DNA of 64,000 bases from Hansfordia pulvinata (lineage: Eukaryota; Ascomycota; Sordariomycetes; Xylariales), in the NCBI GenBank assembly GCA_006538405.1, contig BJKQ01000005.1, positions 2,356,001-2,420,000 of the forward strand, in the 5' to 3' direction. Below, piece by piece: positions 12,343 to 25,206 of the stretch; positions within the stretch are counted from its first letter, which is position 1; the number at the start of each line of letters is the position of its first letter. The translations under genes and the position numbers were made by a program. Under the pieces are notes generated by a model that was not told where the DNA came from, searched no databases, and saw only the letters and a list, made by a program, of their open reading frames with translations.

Positions 12343-12619
12343 CCCCTTCCGGGGCCCCGCAAGCCGGCCTTGCCATTCCATTACCTGAGAGAATCTCTCG
12401 TCTTGTCCGGCTTGGTGAACCACCCACCATACTCAGGATACTCGTACCGCACAGCTAGCTGTCACCGGCTACACGGCACACCCTCTCGCCAGCCCTACGA
12501 CACAACTACCACGACGCTATCTACGCCTTGGGTTCCCGTCGCCCTGTTTTTTTCCGATTCGTCCCCACCTGCGCCCTGGCTCTGACAGCACCGGAAAGCC
12601 GGTAGAGCCGTGCTCGACC

Positions 12620-14843
12620 ATGCCGTCCCTCGACATCAGCGAGCTGAATATTGTTCTCTCCGTCCTCGGTAAGCCCAGCCGACTCTGTTCAGGGAGTTTG
12701 TCCCCAGGTATCTGACTGAGGAACCTTGCTTGGACGGTCATATATATGAGAGAAAGAGAGAGAGAGAGAGTGTGTGTGTGTGTATAGTGTGGCTGACCCC
12801 TGTTTCCCTTACATCTACCAGGCCTGTATATTGCCGGCTATGGATATCTGTCCACCAAGATCAAGGAGAGATGGTATCTTGGTGAAGCCCGTGAGTCCCT
12901 CCACCCCACCTCCCCCCCCTGAATGGAGACACATCCATCCAAATTTTGTTCTTGGCTCTGTTCTACCCTGCCCTACCCTGCCCTGCCCTGCCGTGGCGCG
13001 CTTGCTGACCATCCGTTCCCCATTACTACTCTACAGTGCCGGCTGTGGTGATAGGAATCTGCCTGGGCCCCATTGGCGCCAAGTTCCTGGACGCGCAGAG
13101 GTGGGGATCGGCGGAGCCCGAGCAGCAGAACCACATCACGCTGGGCGTCATGCGTGTCATGATCGGGCTGCAGCTGGTGATTGCCGGGTACCAGCTCCCG
13201 GCCAAGTACCAGCTCGTGCGGTGGAAGGAGATGCTGATATGTCTGCTGCCCGTTATGACCATCATGTGGATCTGCACCATGGCATGCGTGTACGGCACGA
13301 TCCCCAAGCTGACGATCCTCAACGCTCTCGTCATCGCCGCCTGCGTGACCTGCACCGACCCCATCCTGTCCCAGGCCATTGCCAAGGGGCCCTTTGCCAA
13401 CGCGTACGTCCCCGAGGAGCTGCGCAACATCATCTCGAGCGAGGCCGGCGCCAACGACGGCTTCGGCTTCCCCTTCCTCATGCTCGCCGTCTTCTGCATG
13501 CGCCACTCGGAGCTGCCCGAGGACCAGATCCACGGCGGCGCCGGCGCCCTGCACCACCGCTCCGCCGAGGAGATGGGCCGTCTCGGCGGCGGCGTCGGCC
13601 TCGCCCTCAAGAACTGGGGCATCGAGACCTGGTTCTACACGGTCCTCATGTCCGTCGCCTACGGCGCCCTGCTCGGCTACGGCGGCGGCAAGGTTGCCAA
13701 GTTCTGCCTGCGCAGGAAGTGGATCGACTCGGAGAGCTACCTGCTCTTCCCCACAGCCTTGGGTGTAAGTTGATCAGTCTTGACACAAATCCAATCGGCC
13801 CCAACGAGTGGCAGGATGTGTATTCATATACCCACATCTGTATACTCTGGGTGCCTAGACATGCATGTTGTACTGACACGACCTTGGGCGCAGCTCTTCA
13901 CCATCGGCACCTGCGGCCTGCTGGGGACCGACGACCTGCTCGCCTGCTTCGTCGCCGGCAACGGCGTCAACTGGGACGGCGAGTACCTCGAGGAGACGGA
14001 GCGGCGCCACGACGAGGTCAACTCGTGCGTCGACGTGCTGCTCAACTTTGGCGGCTTCATGTACATCGGGACCGTGATGCCCTGGAGCGAGTTCCAGCAG
14101 CCCGAGCTGACAGGCATCACCGTGCCCCGGCTGATCGCGCTCGGCGTCGCCGTCCTCGTCTTCCGCCGCCTCCCGGCCATCTTCCTTATGTATAAGACCA
14201 TGCCCGGCGTCTGCAAGGACTGGAAGGAGGCCATGTTCATGGGCTACTTCGGCCCCATCGGAGCCGGCGCGGCCTTTTATCTCGAGCACACCCGCGTCCA
14301 CCTCTTCCCCCCGCTCGGCGAAGGGGACGAGGGCGAGACCAACCTGATCAGAGCCATAGGGCCAGGTGAGTACCGATCCACCCCCCCCCCCCCCTTCTCC
14401 CCTTCCCTTCTCCCCGCCCTCTTCAGCACAGCGCACCACAGGTTTGCAAACCTGCAGGCAACGGCAGAGAAAAAAACGTGTGAACTCTTTTTGAGACCCC
14501 CCGACACTGACACACGCAACCTCCCCCGGCAGTCGTCTACTGGCTCATCCTCTTCTCCATCGTCGTCCACGGCCTCTCGATCCCCGCCCTGAGCCTGGTT
14601 TACTCGTGGTGCGGGGTGGCGACCCTCGACGACGAGCGTGAGCACGCCGACCAGCGCCGCGCGAGCCTCCACCACGCGGCCCCCATCGCCGGCGCTCACG
14701 ACACCGACACCGACATGTCGTTCATGTACCAGCGGCGCGAGGTGGAGCACCGGGGGGTGGAGAAGCAGCAACAGCAGCAGCAGCAGCAGGGGACGCTTTT
14801 CGGTCGGCTGTTGGGCAGGTCCGGGAACCAGTCTCCCGTCTGA
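12620..14843 (+). CDS. Na+/H+ antiporter, Nha1/Sod2-type (CPA1)
   Basis: A plasma-membrane cation/proton exchanger of 542 residues in five exons: 12620-12668, 12822-12890, 13037-13764, 13894-14365 and 14533-14843. All introns are GT-AG and every junction keeps frame. The start MPSLDISELNIV is typical of the fungal family. Many hydrophobic helices follow, with TDP at about residues 146-148 and SEAGANDG at 174-181, whose Asn-Asp pair is the ion-binding site of electroneutral exchangers. The first two coding exons are tiny, so ab initio calls could start late. The hydrophilic tail is short compared with yeast Nha1 (inference from length) and ends in a charged segment with eight consecutive Gln. 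Intron 1 holds a (GA)n(GT)n tract and intron 4 a run of 14 C. The likely role is export of Na+/K+ and pH homeostasis. Confidence 0.92.
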
Positions 14844-17425
14844 GCGACGCAGCCGCGACCAATTATATCCCCCCCATCCCCCCTCCCTCCTCCCATGGCA
14901 GCTGAACTCTGGCCAATGCGAGAGCCGTTCGAATCTCGGGAGCGGAGGAGCCGGCTCCCCGAAGAGGGAAGGAAGAAGCCTTAAAAAAAAAAGGTCGACA
15001 GGTAGTGCGGTCTGCGATAGGGCCTTCATCATAAGCATCAGCGAGTTTGTTCTTTCTTCCTTTCTTTCGAGCGACGGACCTCGCTATAGAGTTGTGCGGA
15101 CTCTGGGTCTGGACTTTCGGGTATTCCCATTCCTTATGCATTTGTCCTTCTTTTTCACCTCATTGTTATATACACCGGCGTTACGAGTACAGGCTTTGAT
15201 ACCAGGCGTGCGGAAGTGTGCTCGTTCACCGAGACGGCCAGCTACCATCTGTACACACCACATCCACGAGGGCAACTCACAGATCGCTTCCATGCTGTAC
15301 CATCACACTTCTGTTCTTTTTTATTCAAAAGAAGAGAAGAGAAGAAAAGAGAAGAAAAGAGAAGAAAAGAGAAGAAAAGAGAAGAAAAGAGAAGAAGAAA
15401 ATAAGTCTAGAAGCTTACGCATTGTCACCACGAATCAAACATGTAAACGTTAGTGACCACGGCAAAGGCAGGGACAGATCGAACTCGGGAGCCTGGGAGC
15501 TTTTTCCACGCATTGAGGGCCGTCAGGCGTCTGGCCCGGCGTTTATGCGTCTGTGCGATTCAGAACGTTCTGTGGTCAAGGCCGTATTGGCCTTCACGTC
15601 AAAACTGCCACGGTCCACCCGGGTCTGTTCGTCTTTTCCTGCTGCGGACCGATTCATGGCTCGTTTCAGAAGTAACTGTTCCTGAAAGTTGAAGACTTTT
15701 TCGCGGCTCGGACCCTCAAGTTTCTTTTTTCTTCGATTATCCGGAGGCCCATGGCATTAGCTGGACTCCAAGGCCAACAGGACACATCGTAGTGGTGTGG
15801 GCTCAGAGCTTGAGGAGGTAAAGCGTGTATGGCGATGTAAGCGATGAGCCAAGCCGGCACATGCCAGGACGCAAGCGCCATGGACCTTGGAGCAGTTCAA
15901 TAAAAAGGGCTGAGAGCATCGAACAGATCAGAGCGAAAGGTGCCCAGCATTTCCTCTCGAGTTGCGCCCAGAAAGGCTTTGATTGTTTCTCAAGTGCCAG
16001 CCACCAGATTGCCCGCTTCGGTCCCGCTCCAGTCTACGAGTATGAGCGCCCAGCCCTTCGGTGTAAAGGCCACCAAAGTCGACGAGCCAGGGTCGGGACA
16101 CGCGATCGACAACGAATCTTGTCCGGCTCAGCGTCCCCTCCCCACACAAGATGCCTTGGCGGTGCAAGTCAGTCACCATGCTCTCAATCTCCTTTTGCCC
16201 GCCGCGGACGCATCTGCTCGGTTGCGTCAAGCCTGAGTGCATATCTGAGTGTTGGGCTTCCGCAATCAATGTATGTCAACAAAAGACCAGACACCGTGCT
16301 GCTACCGTCTTGTGCCAGCCCTTGGAGGCGCGGCGTCCGTGTCCCGACGCTCAAAAGTGCCTCTTTTTCAGCGCTGTCTGGTCGGGTGCCCAGGCGTCTG
16401 GCAACTGCCGGGGGGTGGGGTGTGTCGTCAGTCTGGATACATGACACTGACCTGCGAGAACAGAGCAATTCGAGATCAGCTGCATCGGTACTGACGCGCA
16501 GAAGCATTGCGAAGAGGCCGTCGAGCAATAGAAGCGCAGCAGTCACCGAATCCGACCGCCAGACGGGCACCGAGAGGGATCAGCAGCAGCGACAGCAGCG
16601 ACAGCACGTCGGCCGAGGGCACGACAACACCAAAGACAGAGAGATCATTCCCCGGATACGAGAAGAGATCCCCAACCTCCTGGGGCCTAGTGTGACTGCC
16701 ACAGGCACCTGGAGGCTCGTGCGTGGCTCTTGTTCGTTCCAGGACCAAGTCGTGTATATGGAGAAACCATCCGGGCGTTACTTGGGTGCGTAGATCTCGA
16801 ACGTCAATAGATACAGTATTTACCTATGAATCTGCTCTCAGTCCCATTGTGCGCTTGAGCGGCGAGCTGCTTTCCAACATCTCGCCCGTGCCGACCAGCG
16901 ACCACAAGGTCATGCTGACACGAGGCAGCCGGCAGCCGAGCGCATTTGCGGGTGCTATTCTTCCAAAGTTCCACATTGCGCACCGGTCTGGAGCCCCGCG
17001 GGGTGGCGGTTCAGCACCCACGGCACAACGACAAAGATCCCAGGTCCCTATGCACAGGGGAGGCGACTGGAGAAACTCTCGCGTCCCTGCATAGAGCCCC
17101 GTTTATCACGATTCGATCTGGGCCGCCACGGACGTATGGCCACGTACGCCAACCCTCTCACATTCCGAACGCCGCCATGGTAGGGCGACGGCGACGGTGA
17201 CGGCCATGACCAGCGACCGGGCAGATGGCCTGGAGTCGTATGCCCGGACTTTGGGCCCGGAATAAGATGGATACGGTGGCAAGCTTCATGGTCGTAATGT
17301 TACATTCGCAATGATCTCCATGCGCCTACTTGCTGACGGGTTGAAACAATTGAACAGGTAAGAACAGTAGGCGAATCGCCACTCCTCGAATGGCGCTACT
17401 TCGATGCCCCTCATCAGAAAGAGGC
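14844..17425. other. Intergenic region
   Basis: No conserved gene is seen. A purine-rich tandem (GAAAAGAGAA-like units) lies at 15331-15401, with TACGAGTA at 15182 and 16035. A 322-codon open frame at 15825-16793 has no recognisable motif and unbiased codon use; I treat it as chance. Confidence 0.5.
15331..15401. repeat. Purine-rich (GAAAAGAGAA)n tandem repeat
   Basis: About seven imperfect 10-bp units made only of A and G, in the 3' flank of the antiporter gene. Confidence 0.9.
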
Positions 17426-18479
17426 CTAACTCACCGCTTGGGGAACGTATGCATATCTGGGCATCACCGCCATTCTCTCCTCCGGGCTGATCTCATCCTC
17501 GTAAATCATCTTGACGTTCTTGTCCTTGTCCTTCTTGGACTTCTTCTCCTGGACTGGGGTTTCCGCATCGAGCTTGGAAGCAGCAGGTTTGATGCCAGCC
17601 TCGGCCATACGAATGATGTGGTCGATGTCGTCGCCCGGAGCTGGGGCCTGTCCTGGGGGCGGGGCTTGGCCCGAAGCGGCACCAGCAACCAGCTCGTCGA
17701 TGGTCGAGGCATTGGCCCCGGGCCAGCCCTGTTGGCCTGGGCGGGTAGGAAGCCCTGGCGGGGGCGGCAGACGCGACGGCAGGTTGGTAGGGGGGTATCC
17801 TTGCCCGTGCGTTGGGAAGGAGGGGTTCTGTGTCGTGAGCAGGTCAGCAGAATGAAACACTGTAGAAGCCGTGGGAGGGGCTCACGTTTTGCGCCGGGCT
17901 TGGGCGCTCCGGGGCGGGGATCTTGGGGAGGACGCCGCCATTGGCAGCCTTCTGGGTGGCTATCCTGGCGCGATGCTCGGCGAGGCGCTTCTTGATCTCA
18001 TCCGATGACTCCATTTTCACCTTCTTCGCGGGGTTCTGGTCGTTCTGGCCGGGCGGGGGTTTCCGGTGGCGGCAAAGCGATCGGCTTGGGCCTGGTAGAA
18101 GTTCTGGATGATGCGCTGGTTGTGCTGCTGTACTATGTCGTCGGGGATGCCTTCCATGCCGAAGATTTCGACGTCGAGGCCCTGGCGGTTGGGGAGAGCA
18201 TTCTCAACGTGGGACAGGGATTCTTTGTGCACCTGATTCATGTGAACGGAGAGACCGCCGGCGGTGTTGAGGCGACGACCACACTTGTCGCATTTGAAGT
18301 GCTTGGCCTTTTGGTGTTGGATGAGGAGCTTCAGGTCCTCAAAGTCACGTTCGCCTGTGGGTAGAATGGGTCAGTAGGATGTCCACAGAGTCAGGAAAGG
18401 GGCGCGACAAACAGTAGTAGCACCACGCGCGGGAGAGAATCTCCTCGACATTGGGGTGACCGCGCTTCTTCTTGCCCAT
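17426..18479 (-). CDS. BuGZ/ZNF207-like C2H2 protein, one frameshift
   Basis: Homologue of the Bub3-binding zinc-finger protein BuGZ (ZNF207), which in animals works in spindle assembly and checkpoint. Exons are 18479-18413, 18354-17886 and 17827-17426, with two 58-bp introns. Starting at MGKKKRGHPN, two C2H2 fingers are formed by C20/C23/H36/H41 and C44/C47/H60/H65. The family hallmark EIFGMEGIP follows, then a Pro/Gly-rich region and a C-terminal DEISPEERMAVMPRY segment resembling the Bub3-binding GLEBS motif. The frame breaks in the C run at 18055-18059 (coding strand, after about residue 122). Reading one extra C restores a continuous conserved protein of about 312 residues (NPPPGQNDQN across the join). 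I think this is an assembly undercall rather than a true lesion. The function in this fungus is inferred. Confidence 0.82.
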
Positions 18480-20118
18480 GGCGACGGTGGACGCAAGTGG
18501 GAAAGTCTGGGGCGGGTGCGCGCGGCGCGCAGGCTACTCCGTCGCGCAAGAAGCGTGCGAGAATGCTGCAGCCCCTGTAGTTGATGGTGCAGACGCCGAC
18601 GATCCTGGTGATGACTCGGGTTGTGGTGATGCGGTGGTGGTAGGGGTGGTTGGATTGATTTCAGTAGGACCAGCGACACGCCACGCCGAACCGAATGTGA
18701 GAGCCGCGTCGGGATCTCAGCTTCGGCGGAAGTTGCGACCAGGCTACCACTACGGGACGAGCACGGCAGCCGCGTCTTGCCTGATGCAGTAGAGCGAAGT
18801 AGCGAAGTATCGCCGCTGATTCCACGGGCCGTCCGCTAATCCACGGGTGTGGCACAGTAGCTGGCTACAGCCACAGCTGACGACCCCAGCCACCTGCACT
18901 CCGGGCAAGAGGTACCTTATCACAGTTTACCCAGGTCCCGCCTGACCACGGCGGGGGTGTCCACGAGTACGTACCTCAGCCCTACGGCCCCACTCCAAAG
19001 TCCTACGGGATACGAACAAGAGGGCTGGAGTCGGTGCGGAGAGTCCTTTGTCTGTGCAACTCTCCGTGTCTACAGCAGATGCATCCCAGCCGTCTGGGCG
19101 TGCGTTCTGCTTTGCTTTTATTAGACACAACCCGTTCAAAAATAGTAGGAAACACGCGCAGTCTTTCTTGGATGACCTAGTGCTTAGAAGCCCATTCTCT
19201 GAGCCATGTGGTGCGGAGGCGGGTCGGTACCTGGTCAGCTTCCTCTCACTCTCCATAAACCCTGCAACTGACACTGATACACGGTTGATTGAAATGGCCT
19301 GGAGAGTCATCCCATCTACATGCACTGCATCATGGCCACGGGTTGGTATAGGTCTCTGGTATGGGTGCGTCACCCTCAGGCTGGGTTGACGTGGCTGTAA
19401 AGCCAAGACGGAGGGTAGGTACCCAAGGTAACGACTTGCATCCAATTTGGGAACGGCGCAATACGAGGACGGGTCAGCCATTCTTGTCAAACTTCAGGAC
19501 GAGGCATAACACAGCTGCCGGGTTGAGTCCTAACGGTGCACATGTAGCGTGGTGCCATTCCATCTAGCCTTCTGGCGCATGCGATCGCAGGCTAGAATCT
19601 GAGGCAGCCGCCTGAGACGGATGGAGATATCGTACGAGTATCTCAGGTAGTCAACATCAACCACATGGCGCCGATTACCTCAGCAGATCTGACAGCACGC
19701 CAGGCTACCAGGGAACATGATGAAGGTACCTGCCACTTCGCCTCTGCACATCCATGCAGGTTGAGCCAGCGAATGGAACATGGAATGGCGGGCACTGGAT
19801 ACCAGCAGTGAATCTCGAAAAGAACGCCTGATCCCATCTGCGTATCGACTTACATGGCTTCCCATCTCCAGCGCAAAGTGACGGGTGGCGGGCTGACCCC
19901 GGAATTGAAGCCAAGGCAATCCAATGCGAGGGCGCCCCGTCGGTTCAGATCGATGCGTCAGTCGGGTCTATCCAAAACGGACAGCAGCTGCAGGTGTGCG
20001 TCAGGGCGGGCAGGACCATCTCCTCAGTGGAGGACGGCCAGGGCAGGAACCCAGGACCCCAGGACCCCAGAGGCGGGCCGGTCCTGCCTGCCTGGCCTGT
20101 CTGGCCCGATAGCTGATA

Positions 20119-20156
20119 AGTAAGGTAAGGTAAGGTAAGGTACCTACCTTAGGTAA
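20119..20156. repeat. (TAAGG)n tandem with inverted GGTACCT arms
   Basis: About four TAAGG units run into GGTACCTACCTTAGGTAAG, so the 3' part is partly inverted relative to the 5' part. Related words recur in the window, for example at 25764-25812 and 32622-32646. Confidence 0.75.
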
Positions 20157-20779
20157 GATCCTACCGTGTGATCAATAGTCGAGATAGGTGATAGGGATGT
20201 ACCTTGGCTGCCTGCCTGCCGTGCCTGCCTCCCTGACTGCCTCGAAGCACAGGCAGGCAGGCCAAACCCGATTGGGGCGGATGACTAACCGCGTCGGCAG
20301 CCGCCCGCCCTACGCTACGAGTACGGGCATACCAATGCACTGCACGCGCGCGTGTCCTACCCGTATCTCTAAGGCAGCAGCCGCAACCCTGTCCTTCCCT
20401 CCCGGCGCTGTCCAACGTCGACTCGCCGCACGCCGACGACTCCTGACTCTCCCCTCTGCCCTATGCTCTCCGCTCTCTCTGTCTGTCAGGTCCGCAACCC
20501 CCTCTCCCGATGTTTCTGCCTGGTTCGGCCCTCGCCAAATGTGCTGCCATCTCGACGTCTGCCGCCAGTCTCGCTCCGCCACTACTGCCGCCTCGGTAGG
20601 CCCCGGCCCCGCTCGGCAGAGGCTCTCCCGCCCACCTGTGCTGCTGCCTTCGACCTGCCTCTAGATCTGATCTCGGTCTTGCCCTGCCCCTCTCTGCTCT
20701 CTATCATACCCCATTGAGTCCTGCCAGAAAGATACCTAGCACCACTCATATGGCCTCAATGGCCTCATGATTTCAATTC

Positions 20780-20817
20780 AGAGGCTCAGGGCTCATGCAA
20801 GTCATGCCTGAGCCTCT
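20780..20817. repeat. Perfect 11-bp inverted repeat (hairpin)
   Basis: AGAGGCTCAGG at 20780-20790 is perfectly complementary to CCTGAGCCTCT at 20807-20817, with a 16-nt loop. No U-tract follows, and no gene is attached on either side. Confidence 0.7.
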
Positions 20818-21732
20818 CCAGTCTGCACCCTTCCCCGTATCATCTCCCGTCCACAGGAGGCAAGGCCCACCAATGCAGGACAATGACATCTCGTTCTCAC
20901 AAGGGCTATCAAGTATTGAAGAGATTTCAAATAAGGCCCTTGTTCACAACCTCACCCTTAGTCTGCCCTCCTTTACACCACCCAGTCTCAACTGAAAGAG
21001 CAATGCTCACTTAAGGCCTAAGGACAGGAGGAGACCTTCTGCATGATGCACAGGGCTGCAAGTGACCAAACAACTGGCTAAGAGAGAATTTCTCGACTTC
21101 TTCAACAAAGTGGCAGTCACAGAGGAGTGGAGGCTTAGACGGCCTGTCAGTTGCTGGGGGTGGCCCAAGGGGGTGTGATCAGAGAGCCCTCTCATTGGAC
21201 CAGGCCGAGGCGGCGGTATATGCACCCAGGCCCTCCCAGGCACTTAAAAGCGCCTCCTCCCCCTCCTCCCTCCCCCTTTTCACTCTCCTCCTCCTCTTCC
21301 AACCCATGACTCCACTTTCGTCCACTCCTCGAATTCAGACCACCACCTCCGGCAACATCGCGGCAGATCCTCAACACAGCCCGTTCGTCCGCAGTATACT
21401 CCTCGAAGGTATTCACAGACCTTCTCTGCCCCCCTCTCCTTGAGGAACCATTTCTGACCCCGTTATAGTCTTGCCGCTGGTGTCTCGACATCTTGAGAAC
21501 AAGCATTCCACATCGCCGCCGCAGGCAGAGCAGAGTATCTACCTGTCATCATCTCTGGCCATCTACACGCACCTGGTCCTTGCAGAGCTCCAAGGCAGAC
21601 GCCTTCGCGACGTTCTGTCCGCCTTTCGAGGCTTTTTGTCTCCACCAAAGCCAGGGCACAGGCTCCCTTCACGCAGGTGTGGAACAGGCTTTCCTCCGGT
21701 CGTTTCCCTTCTTGTGTCAAGCCGGCTTCAGC

Positions 21733-22539
21733 ATGTCTCCTCGCAGCGCCAGTGCGTTCTCGGGACGTCATAGGGCGTACCTGCTCCAGGACAGCCCTGA
21801 GGCTGGCCCTTTCGACTTTGACTATGTTGATGGAGACTACTCATCAGACACGTCCACTCAATGGCTGGGTTCGACCGCCGCCACCGCTGGAGACCAGATC
21901 TACTACGACCACGACGGCCAGGCCATGGGAGGCGCGCAAAGAGCACGTGACTTCATCTTGTTCCCTGAGGAGCGGCGGTCAACATCAGAGCGCCATCGGC
22001 CTCCGCAACAGCAACAGCGCCGCCAGTATCACCAGGACGGCTATGCCCTTGTTCCCACTCACAGATCTGGATCGCAGTACGTCGATGACCAACGGCATGG
22101 GTCGATGGTGGCAGAGCCCGCCAGTAGCCGTTCCCACGGTGGCAGTCGCGGTGCTGGAGTTAAGTACGAGCGCCGCCACGACAGTGCACGGGAACGCCAG
22201 ATCGCCAGAGAGAGTCGAGGCGGAGATGGTCGTTATCACGACGGCTACGACGAGGACCAGCGGCGGCAGCCAAACTCGAGGCGCGTTCCTAGGGCACCAG
22301 CGATTCCGCGGCTTCCAAGCCCCAACTTTGACCTCGACGCTGCGGACATGGCCGCGGACGATTATAGCCACGACTACGGATACAGCTACGATGACGGCGC
22401 GGATCAGCACGGCACGCACCGCTGCCGTGATGCGTTCTGCGGATGTTGCCCCGTTCCACCCGAGGACGACCCGGCTCTGTATCGGTGGAGGGCAGGCCGA
22501 GGAAAGATGGATCGACAGAGTAGGTCTGCCCCTCATTGA
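21733..22539 (+). CDS. Hypothetical disordered protein, Cys-rich end
   Basis: A 268-residue open frame starts at the ATG of MSPRSASAFSGRHR; the frame is open further upstream, but that part reads as leader sequence. The protein is rich in Ser, Arg, Gln, Tyr and Asp, with a QQQQ run and a Tyr/Asp-rich segment near residue 220, so it is probably disordered. A short cysteine cluster (CRDAFCGCCPVP) and a charged end follow. I recognise no domain. The consistent composition and the pyrimidine-rich sequence upstream support a real gene. The last residues are uncertain because an intron near 22519 or another small frame problem could hide the true C-terminus. Confidence 0.5.
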   Translation: MSPRSASAFSGRHRAYLLQDSPEAGPFDFDYVDGDYSSDTSTQWLGSTAATAGDQIYYDHDGQAMGGAQRARDFILFPEERRSTSERHRPPQQQQRRQYHQDGYALVPTHRSGSQYVDDQRHGSMVAEPASSRSHGGSRGAGVKYERRHDSARERQIARESRGGDGRYHDGYDEDQRRQPNSRRVPRAPAIPRLPSPNFDLDAADMAADDYSHDYGYSYDDGADQHGTHRCRDAFCGCCPVPPEDDPALYRWRAGRGKMDRQSRSAPH

Positions 22540-24570
22540 GAATGCCGCCCCAGAAGTAAACCTGGCAAGCTTCCTGAGGCATGCATGCACGGCCAAACAC
22601 CACAATGTCAACGGTCCACAGTGCTGAGATGATTTTGCAACAGCAAGCGACGCGCAGGCCCACATCTCGAGGACGTCCAAAGCCCGACGGTCCATCGCGT
22701 ACTACTGACGCGGACTGACGCCAGCCAGCCGGATGCTGTTTCTCTTTTCAGGGGGAGGTTTGATTTATGATGTCACGATAATGGGTGCTATTGATGAGCG
22801 GTTTGGTTCATGTTGCCACTGAGGATAGAGCGTTTCATCATTTCATGATTAGCGACGGCGCGAGGAACTCAATGGAGTCAGTCTGGGATTAATTGGCTGG
22901 GAGCGATGGTGGCGACTTTGATTTGGCCTGTCATAATACTCTACTTGGGTGCGCTATTACTGGAAACCTGGTTGTTCTCCCTTTCTTTCCCGAGGGACGG
23001 AAGAGAGAGGGCATTGGCACATAGACACGGCGGATAGCCACAGAAGAATACAACCTACTTGACATTATGTGCCTGTGGTGACTCTCAGGGGGGCGCTGAA
23101 GGTGAGACTGGCGGACGCGGGGATGACTCGGAAAGGGGGGATTTGGAAAAGTGGCAGCCTGGCCGAGTTGCTCGACATGGCGCGTGTGCAGGCAGGCTCG
23201 GGAGTGCATCGCTAATGAGGTGCGCACGAGTGCTCAGCGTCTGGTCATGTCAGGCAGGGCTGATGAGCTGTTGGTCCCATCGGGTGCGGCTTCAGCTGCC
23301 CGGTCCGAAGGGCGCGCGCGTGAGCCGCAGCCAAGGGTCCCGCCTCTGCCCGTTGGCGCCTGGAGGGGGAAACGCGTCGGGTGCCATGATGATGCATGGG
23401 CTGAATCAGGGCAGGCAGCCAAATACCAACGGGTCTGCCCCTCGTCCTCTTCCGCACGCGCGCACGCACTCGGGCCACTCGGGCCACTCGTACCTTGGCT
23501 AGCGCGGCCCATGATGACTGCCTGGGCTGACCCGCGCAGCCGGCCTCGGCGTCGATGTGGATCACGGGGCTCCCATGCTGCCCGGTCGGAGGGGCACCCG
23601 GTTTCCCCTTTCGCGGCCCCGCTGCTCCATCGGCTGCCATCGGCGGGAACCCGCGCTCGCTTCGGGGGGGACGCGCGTCAGCCGACGCGCGCCGGAAACC
23701 CCCCCCGCTGACGGGGGAAGGGGCCCCGCGCGCGCAAAGACCCCACACGAGGGGGGACGTGTTTGCCTCGCGGGTCTGCCTTTTTTTCTCCCCGCCCGCC
23801 CGCTCCACTGCCACTGCGATCCGCTCCCCGGTCCCGAGCCGCCCCCGGTTTTCCCGTGGGCGGGGGCACGGGGGTTTCCGTTGCGCCGGGCCCCGCGATT
23901 CTTTTCCCCCGAGCGTGCTCCACTTTTCCCCCGTCCGTTCCCCGGGAGTACACACCTTATCGCCTGGGTGGCTGCTCGCAGATGGAGAGGAGGAAGGAGA
24001 AGTATCCGACTATGTACTCATACCTAGGGATAGGCAGGTTATGCCTCGCTGCGGCGGCATGCTCTCATCACCGGGGCGGACTAGCTAGCTGACGAGCCCT
24101 TCTCTCTTCAGATGGCTCGGGGCGGTCACGTTTACGAACTCGCCGGTTCGCGAGAATGGATATGCCCTTGCTGAGGCAAACCGGGGGGGGGGGGGGGTGA
24201 AAAGCGCTGCACATGGCGAAGAGATCAGGGGAAAGCGAGGGGCTTAGCGAAGTCTTAAAAGAGTCAGAGAGGGCCGACGATGTAGCTATTGCCGCGAACC
24301 AACCGGCCAAGCAGCCGCCGCCGCCCGGTCGGGGCCTGGCTAAGAGGGAGTCTCCGGGTCTCCCGTCGTCCGTCGATGCCTGCGTCTCGTATCCGCACTC
24401 CTCACCGGTCCTTAAGACGTCGAACTGGCACTCGACTCCTTCAGTGAGCTGGACGCACCGGGCTGCGGCCCTGGTGCAGAAAGTCATCAGATGGCAGGCC
24501 GGCTTAAGGACCGTTCACGAGACGCAGTGCGGTGGTCTCGGCAGTAACCCAGGAAGAGTTTAGCCTCTAT

Positions 24571-24652
24571 TTTAATCCTCTCTCTCTCTCTCTTTCTCTC
24601 TCCCTCTATCTCTCTCTCTCTCTTTCTTTTCTTCTTCTTCTTCTTCTTCTTC
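24571..24652. repeat. (CT)n and (CTT)n microsatellites
   Basis: Pyrimidine-only stretch of CT dinucleotides changing into CTT triplets. Confidence 0.9.
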
Positions 24653-25175
24653 TCTCCCTTCTCTTTCCGTTGTTAGCGCTGCACTCACTTTAAGAACATG
24701 TAGCCAACACCACTGAGTAGAAGAGAGAGAGAGCAGATAATAAAACAACAGACCCTGCTGCCCTGGTAGATGACCCCTCTCCCCCTTTTTCTCATTTCTT
24801 CTTCCTGCTCTTCATTCGCTCATCTCTTTCTCGACCTGCGGGCTCCTCGCGATTGAAGGCGCGGCTCAGCGGACGAAGGCGTGATGGGCCGGCGAATCTT
24901 GCACACCCCGCCGCGACGGCTGCGCGAGTCGAGACTTTTGCGCCTTCGTGTATGTAAGCTGCGGTTATCGCGTCTGATCGTCCTAGAAAAGAGGGGGGGG
25001 GGTCTCTTAGAAAGGTGTTCCTCTTCTCATACGGTCTGACATCTTTCAGGGGTTTCTGTCATCTGTCGGTCTGTCGGGGGGAGGGAGCGGGGTGTGTTCG
25101 TCTCTCTAGGTTGTTTCACCATCCCATCTTCCTGAACGAGCCATCTGCCGAGTCCATGCCCGTACACACCCTCTC

Positions 25176-25206
<31 letters not shown>

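Larger units (their letters stand above)
10135..12619. other. Intergenic region with short tandem repeats
   Basis: No supported gene. Contents are TACGAGTA at 10523, the tandem repeats at 11499-11553 and 11821-11847, and towards the right end a candidate TATA box and a TACTCGTA (12439-12446) upstream of the antiporter gene. Confidence 0.5.
18480..21732. other. Intergenic region
   Basis: No supported gene. Visible items are TACGAGTA at 19633 and 20316, a (TAAGG)n tandem with GGTACCT words at 20119-20156, a CT-rich stretch at 20385-20710, and a perfect hairpin at 20780-20817. The right end (about 21200-21480) is pyrimidine-rich and may hold the promoter and 5' leader of the next gene. Confidence 0.5.

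Noticed and set aside
12774..14195. 473-codon open frame overlapping the antiporter
   Set aside because: It runs through introns in a different frame from the antiporter exons; its Arg/Pro-rich translation is a shadow.
15825..16793. 322-codon open frame on the plus strand
   Set aside because: Arg/Ser/Pro-rich, no motif, no codon bias, overlapped by equally long frames on both strands. Reads as chance in GC-rich DNA.
22519..22552. Possible last intron in the disordered gene at 21.7 kb
   Set aside because: It would be only 34 bp, too short for a fungal spliceosomal intron.
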